NCBI GenBank assembly: GCA_014526335.1
Contig: JACTAT010000051.1
Coordinates: 230,125 to 294,124 of the forward strand
Reading direction: 5' to 3'
Origin: Chrysaora quinquecirrha
Taxonomy: Eukaryota > Cnidaria > Scyphozoa > Semaeostomeae > Pelagiidae
Length of the DNA stretch: 64,000 nt
In this document: positions 58,872 through 64,000 of the stretch, piece by piece
Layout: each line of letters opens with the position of its first letter
Numbering within the stretch: the stretch's first letter is position 1
Translations under genes and position numbers: made by a program
The notes under the pieces: model-generated
Seen by the model: only the letters and a program-made list of their open reading frames with translations
What the model was told of the DNA's origin: nothing
The model's database searches: none

Positions 58872-59194
58872 GAATTAGAAATTAAAGGAGACTTACCTGT
58901 AAGTTGAACTTTGATTGTAATTCTATGAGTCAATAGCCAGGAGTGAAGGAGTTGTACGCCCTCCCATTTCAAACCACTATTTTCTATTGGGCAAGGTTAT
59001 TAGAATGCCCCAACCTGACTCCTTCATTTCACTCCTTTAAATTTTTTATTCGAGACTGTTGCCAATGCATTTCTTTGAAGTCTGGTTGGCTCCTGCGCTG
59101 CACCCTCTCTTACAACTCCTTCACTCCTGGCTAATGACTCATAGAATTACAATCAAAGTTCAACTAACAGGTAAGTCTCCTATAATTTCTAATT
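58872..59194. repeat. Long hairpin: about 85-bp inverted repeat, 150-bp loop
   Basis: 58872-58958 (AATTAGAAATTAAAGGAGAC ...) is the near-exact reverse complement of 59110-59194 (... GTCTCCTATAATTTCTAATT). The right arm ends where LINE-B resumes (ATTCTAAGG at 59195). It may be the terminal/internal complementary region of the DIRS-like element or a separate MITE. Confidence 0.85.
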
Positions 59195-60478
59195 ATTCTA
59201 AGGATTATGTTAGTTGAATTTCTTTCAGTCTCTTGGTTGTAGCTGTGCCGTAAGCTTCTAGTCCGTATGCTATCTTTGAGGTTACAAGTGATTCATATAT
59301 TGTTAATAAGCATTCCTTTGGTATCGAGTGCCTTTGTTTAGCGAATATTGAAGAGTATTTTATTATTTCACTTTTTACTTTGTTAACATGGGAGTCCCAG
59401 GAGAGTTTATCATAAACTTTTAGACCAAAATATTTTATATCATGAGCTCTAGTCAATTCAACGCTCATTTCAATTTAAATGTCAGGGATTATAGTATTTT
59501 TTGAGGGAACGAAAATGCAATAGTTTGTTTTACTTGTATTAACTAGTAATTTATTTGCAGCTAGCCACTCAAAAAGTAACCGAAGCTCACCGTTTAATGT
59601 AGATGTCAATGCAGATATACTTTTATCAAATGTAAAAAAGTATGTGTTATCAGCAAAGAGTCTTGGTTTAGCAGAAACTGCATTAGGCATATCGTTTACA
59701 TATAACGTGAAAAGTATCGGTCCTAATACAGATCCTTGAGGAACACCTGCTATCTCAGTAACATCTTTAAAACACTTGCCATCGTAAAGTATTTCTTTAA
59801 TGGAGGTAGACTGGGATTTTTGTGCTGGATTTAAAATTTTTCCTACAACTGTCCACATTTTCGTTATTCTAGTCGATTTATTTTAAAATTTCTCTATCAT
59901 AAGATTTTTTAGATTGTCTAATACAAGAAACAAGGACATTACAGTATTTTGTGTATTTCTCCTTATTTTCCGAACTCCGGTGATTTGTGTATGCATGAAA
60001 TAGATTGTTCTTTTTATTAATGCACTTTTTCAAAGATGTTGAGATCCAGGGTTTGTCCTTTATTCTTTTTTTTGAAATAAATTTCATAGGGAAAGCTTTT
60101 TCGTAGGCTTTATTAACAATGTCAGTAAAATAATTTGCACTAGTATTAGCATCTTGTGTGGAATACAGAAAAATTCCAGTCATTTTCTTCTAATATCTGA
60201 ACAAAACTCGCAATTCCTTTTTGCCAAATGTGCGAAACTTTTCTCTACTTGTATCATTTTTGGCAAAAGGAACATTTGTATCAAAGTTGGCAAAATGATC
60301 TGACATATCTGTGAAAATATTGCCTGAAATAGTTTTATAATTTAAAGTTTGCTCTTTCACAAAGATATAATCAATTAGTGTAGCAGAGTGGTCAGTTATT
60401 CTAGAGGGCAGGGTTATGCAAGGGAGATATCCGTATGAAAGCATCATATCAAAGTAATGTTTAGTATTCAATTCAATT

Positions 60479-60574
60479 CAATTCAATTTCATTTGTAAAA
60501 CACACAGTTAATGTATAAGATACAAATTAGGGAAATAGTGTGTTTTACGAGACCCAAGAAAAGCAGGGCTTATC
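60479..60574 (-). mobile_element. Micro-insertion: 96-bp LINE-A-family 3' end
   Basis: Flanked by AGTATT on both sides (60473-60478, 60575-60580), absent from LINE-A at the same place (near 5738). It ends in (TTGAA)n on the minus strand, and its body (GTTTTACGAGACCCAAG) resembles the 3' UTR of LINE-A and LINE-B. A 5'-truncated retro-insertion. Confidence 0.85.
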
Positions 60575-60770
60575 AGTATTGCTTTTTCCTATTTGGCTAT
60601 ATTTTATGAGATCTATATTTATGTCACCTACAATAAGACAACGATCAGGTTTAAATTTTTGAGCTTCTTAAATCAATTTTTAATAAAATCTCTTATATCG
60701 CTAGTTCGGTGTCTGTAAACTATGTCTAAGATTGTCTCCTTATTATCTTTTGTCAAATTTATCCAAAGAT

Positions 60771-60941
60771 GGGCTTGAAAACCTCTGGGTTTATCTCAGT
60801 GTCCTTGACAACACTGACTAAAATTGTAGCTTTTGATATTTTATTGCTCTAATTTGATGCATTTAACCACTGATACTTGTAATTTTGCCTAATAATTTTG
60901 AGGTTGAATGAAATAAATTTGATTTTATTTGATTTGATTTG
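60771..60941 (+). mobile_element. Micro-insertion: 171-bp LINE or SINE 3' end with (TTTGA)n tail
   Basis: Flanked by AAAGAT (60765-60770, 60942-60947); the uninterrupted LINE-A sequence is at about 30350-30365. The plus-strand 3' end is GATTTTATTTGATTTGATTTG, the sort of short-repeat tail left by CR1/L2-like LINEs. Family not LINE-A. Confidence 0.8.
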
Positions 60942-61415
60942 AAAGATTTTCGCAAGTATATTTGCATACCAAGTAAAGATTATTTAGAATGTTTAATTTT
61001 ATGTTCTTTTTTACATAAACATCCACATAGCCTACCTTACCATGCTCAGGGATCACATGATAGAAAACATAGTTATCAAGAAGCAATGTATACATATCGA
61101 TATTAGTACGGTTTATCTCTGTTAAGCAGATGCAGTCAAAATTCATTTTTATTTCACTGAGCAAGGTGAAAGCATCGAGAACATTCTAGAACACTTGAGA
61201 TTATTTCAGAATTCCAGAACAATAACAATGACATAGCATAAAAGAATGCTATATATAGACCTGCACTTTGTACGCCTAGAATATATTAGAACTTTCTAGA
61301 TTATTTGATATTTTATATATAAGTAGGAAAATATTTGTACAGAGTTAGTATTTGTGTGAGTGAATGTAATGTCAGAAGAAGCAACTCTGCAGTTAAACAA
61401 ATATTTCAACAGGTT

Positions 61416-62655
61416 ATGGAACAAATAAACGGAACAAATTATGCTACCTGGAAGGTACAATGCAAAATGGCGTTAATCAGAGATGGATTTTGGAAGATTG
61501 TTGATGGTACAGAAGATACTCCAACTGATGAAAGAGAAATCGCAAAATTTATGCTTCGTAGAGATCGTGCGTTGGCAACGATTGTTTTGTCGATGGAACC
61601 TATGCTGTTATATTAGCTTGGGTCAGATCCTGACGACCCTGCTGAGGTTTGGAAGAAGTTGGCGAATCAGTTCCAGAAGACGTGGAGTAATATACTGACA
61701 TTGGGCAGAAAGTTATATGACTTGAAACTAAAAGATGGACAATCTGTTCAAAAGCATGTTAAAGCTTTGACAGAAATATTTGATGAACGCGCTATTATTG
61801 GAGACCCGCTGGATGATGAAAACAAAGATGATTGCTGAAAATATGCTCATAGCAAACTGGAAATATAATTGGATTGTGGACTCAGGTGCAACCTGTCACA
61901 TGTGTAACAACAAGGAGATGTTCACCGAAATATCGCCACTGGAAGCACCTCAAGACATAACTGTTGGCAATTCTGTCCAAGCCATTGCAAAAGGAACTGT
62001 TATTTTGAAAATGAACATTTCAGATAGTGAAAACATTATTTGCAAATTATCTAACGTACTGTTTGTACCCTGACTTTCATACAATTTGCTGAGTGTTTCA
62101 AAAGCAACAAGAAATGGGAAAAAGTTTCAATTTGAAAGTTCAAAATGTTACATTATGAAGTCGAAGCACGGTGCCATTCATCCAGTGACAAAGTTTGGAA
62201 ATCTTTACTATTTAACAACATCACCAGTGGTGAGGTTCGAATCAGTACAAATGCCTATTGGATTAGCAGTTAATAATGGACTCCATCTACATCAACTCGA
62301 CTTTGGAAGCGCATTTTTTTGGGAGTCAAGATTGAACATTTTGAACAAAAGAAGATTTGGATCGGACAACCTGCTTACAGGAGGAATCTACTCAAGAAGT
62401 TTTAAATGGAAAACTCGAAGCCTCTGGCAACGTCTATGCATGTTGGAAGCAAACTTGTCATATCCAATGAAACACATAAACTCGTTGATCAAGAGATGTA
62501 TCAATCAGCTGTGGGTCAACTACTGTATCTGTCTACCAGAACACATCCAGACATCGCTTATGCAGTTGGGAATGTGGCTAAATTTTCATCAAAACCATCA
62601 GAACAACACTGGATTGCTGTCAAAAGGATTACGAGATACCTAAAAATTTCATAGG
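61416..62655 (+). pseudogene. Copia gag-protease and RT remnants
   Basis: Gag from ATG 61416 (NGTNYATWKVQCKMAL, FWKIVDGTED) with a stop near 61614, continuing WKKLANQFQKTWSN and LKLKDGQSVQKHV. Protease at 61873-62073 has WIVDSGATCHMCNNKEMF with the catalytic DSG. A pre-integrase-like stretch (GAIHPVTKFGNLYYL) follows, then a jump to RT pieces: GLHLHQLDFGSAFFW, FLGVKIEHFEQKK, and 62406-62654 (MENSKPLATSMHVGSK, SAVGQLLYLSTRTHPDIAYA, VKRITRYLK). The YVDD region, the integrase core and RNase H are absent. Several frame changes. Confidence 0.8.
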
Positions 62656-63020
62656 GCATACTTGGTGTTTTAATCTCTGGGAAATCCACAAAGGAGTGAC
62701 AAAATTGACATAAAAAGTAATTGATATTTCTGGTAGAAGGCTATTTGGCCTGCAGTTTTCTTTATTCAAGGTATCCCCTTTCTTATGAAGGGCTGTAATA
62801 TCAGCCAACTTAAGCTTATCTGAATAATTACAATCAATCACTCAGCTATTAAGATATATTTCAAAGGATGGATGAATAAATAAACATTATCTTCAAATAT
62901 TTTTGCTGGGATAGTATCCTGCAGAGCTGCTTTTTTAAGATCTTCTCTTCTTCACAAAAGATATTCATACTCATACAAGATACTCAAAAATCAACAACTC
63001 CATGGCAGTAACAATATTTT
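62656..63020 (-). pseudogene. LINE RT N-terminal fragment inside Copia
   Basis: Minus-strand RT block: AALQDTIPAKIFEDNV near 62930, then DKLKLADITALHKKGDTL and NKENCRPNSLLPEIS at 62820-62740, the conserved ADxxPxxKKGD...YRPxSLLP motif of LINE RTs. Family placement uncertain. It lies where Copia RNase H would be expected. Confidence 0.75.
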
Positions 63021-63370
63021 CATTGTCTTCTTACCCCTTTTGAGCTACGTGCTGTTAGGGAAATCATTTATACACCTGAATTTCACTTTTATTGAAACAA
63101 ATTTGCTTTGTAGGGGAAACGGGAACAATATTAAAGTTTTCTCAAGAGTTTTGTAAGGGATTGTCTGAATTTTTAAAAGGTAGTTTTAAAGTTTGCCGTA
63201 CATAGGTTAGTTTCCCAGATATTTCAAATAGCAGCTAATTCTGCTGTTAAGAAAAAACAAAGCTCACAACTCATGGAAAAATATGAAGGTCTCATAATTG
63301 TTGAAGTTGGGCATTCTTGCCATAAGAACATTCTGGAAAATCAATTTTATATTTAGAACATTCACAAGCA
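63021..63370. other. Unassigned sequence before the right Copia LTR
   Basis: No coding signal seen; no clear polypurine tract directly before the LTR. Confidence 0.4.
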
Positions 63371-63635
63371 TTGAGAACATTCCAGAACACTTGAGATTAT
63401 TTAAGAATTCCAGAACAATAATTTGTGAACAATGATAATTACTTTATTAATAATGATATAGCATAAAAGAATGCTATATATATACCTGAACTTTGTACGC
63501 CTAGAATATATTAGAATTTTCTAGATTATTTGATATTTTATATATAAGTAGGAAAATATTTGCACATAGTCAGCATATGTGTGAGTGAACGTAATGTCAG
63601 AAGAAGCAACTCTACAGTTAAACAAATATTTCAAC

Positions 63636-64000
63636 AATAATGGGGGCATTATTATTATGAGGGCAACATTTTCTATTGAAAGAAGAATAGGGTGAGCATA
63701 AGGCTTTCATAAGAAGAAGAAAAGACCACGCAACCTGCTGCTTGCTTTGAAAAAATGTTGATCTTCTTGCGGCGGAGATTTAAATATAGAATAAAAGCAA
63801 CAACACTGTGTCGCAAAAAAAAACAAAAGAAAACTTTTTTTTTAAATACTAATATTTTGTTTTGCCAAGCAAGGCTTCTTCAGAGTTTGACTAACGAATG
63901 GATTCAATCACATTATATAGAAGAATATTTTTGAATTATTGTCTGTGATCTGATTGGTGGAAATCTGATTAGTATCTAAAAACTACCAACATGTTACTAT
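63636..64000. other. Terminal stretch without recognised gene
   Basis: AT-rich, with A-runs and T-runs near 63819-63844 and a possible decayed hammerhead-like motif on the minus strand at 63862-63890. No coding frame. Confidence 0.35.

Larger units (their letters stand above)
59196..61171 (-). pseudogene. LINE-B endonuclease, linker and partial RT
   Basis: Minus strand order: endonuclease N-terminus (LLSEIKMNFDCICLTEI near 61140), endonuclease C-terminus (SATLIDYIFVKE, SGNIFTDMSDHFANF at 60410-60290), linker (60183-59878), then RT motifs in 59858-59475: GVPQGSVLGPILFTLYVND and FADNTYFF, where the catalytic FADDT has its second Asp changed to Asn. RT blocks before GVPQGS are deleted, the reverse of LINE-A, which keeps the first block and lacks the core. 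The thumb and C-terminal region is at 59468-59205. It is interrupted at 59195 by the DIRS-like insertion and on the 5' side by the Copia LTR. Confidence 0.85.
61175..63635 (+). mobile_element. Ty1/Copia retrotransposon, internally deleted
   Basis: Near-identical LTRs at 61175-61411 and 63371-63635 (about 28 bp extra in the right one), both ending CAACA. A GGTTATGGA sequence right after the left LTR fits the Copia-type half-tRNA primer site. Interior: gag, protease, RT end, then a foreign LINE piece. Much of the integrase and the RT catalytic core is missing. No clear target-site duplication. It interrupts LINE-B at its endonuclease start. Confidence 0.85.

Overview
This 64 kb window is AT-rich, repeat-dense animal DNA. 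I see no convincing ordinary host gene; almost every recognisable protein belongs to a mobile element or a multicopy mobile-like family. GT-AG introns, LINE, Penelope-like, Ty3, Copia, DIRS-like and Harbinger remains, plus YqaJ and PIN/CXC family genes, point to a metazoan. A cnidarian or similar early-branching invertebrate is my best guess, from remembered family distribution rather than a search.

Layout. 1-2716: decayed PIN-like/CXC family gene cut by the window edge. 3364-3945: fragment of an unknown protein. 3946-38492: a nested locus. A LINE (minus strand) is split by a Ty3-type retrotransposon whose original outer LTRs are 5775-5988 and 29686-29899, with AGAT on both outer sides. Inside its pol lies an 8.3 kb insert (8716-16986) carrying 160-bp tandem repeats and a second, intron-containing PIN-like/CXC gene. 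That gene is itself split by a 2.5 kb foldback element (10996-13459). The segment gag - LTR - LINE 5' half - Penelope-like element - Harbinger remnant - LINE fragment is then present twice in tandem (16987-27612 and 27613-38492).

38493-40986 holds a LINE 3' end, a short tandem repeat and an unrecognised ORF. 40987-54238 is a second tandem duplication (two units of about 6.6 kb) of an element encoding a YqaJ-type PD-(D/E)XK nuclease. The second unit reaches its right terminal repeat at 55017, so 48424-55017 is an apparently end-to-end element with minisatellite-like inverted termini, sitting inside an aspartic-protease ORF. 56520-61171 is a second LINE of the first family, interrupted by a tyrosine-recombinase (DIRS-like) insertion and two tiny retro-insertions. 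61175-63635 is a gutted Copia element containing another LINE piece. 63636-64000 has no gene that I can see.

Functional signals in the decayed DNA include a hammerhead-ribozyme motif 3' of the Penelope-like endonuclease (both copies), a canonical -1 frameshift site (TTTAAAC, 6-nt spacer, stem) at the Ty3 gag-pol overlap, phase-consistent splice sites extending the YqaJ gene, and a duplication breakpoint that falls on the end of the PIN/CXC insert. Most reading frames carry stops or frameshifts, so this looks like a graveyard of recent and nested insertions; assembly error remains an alternative for the tandem duplications.
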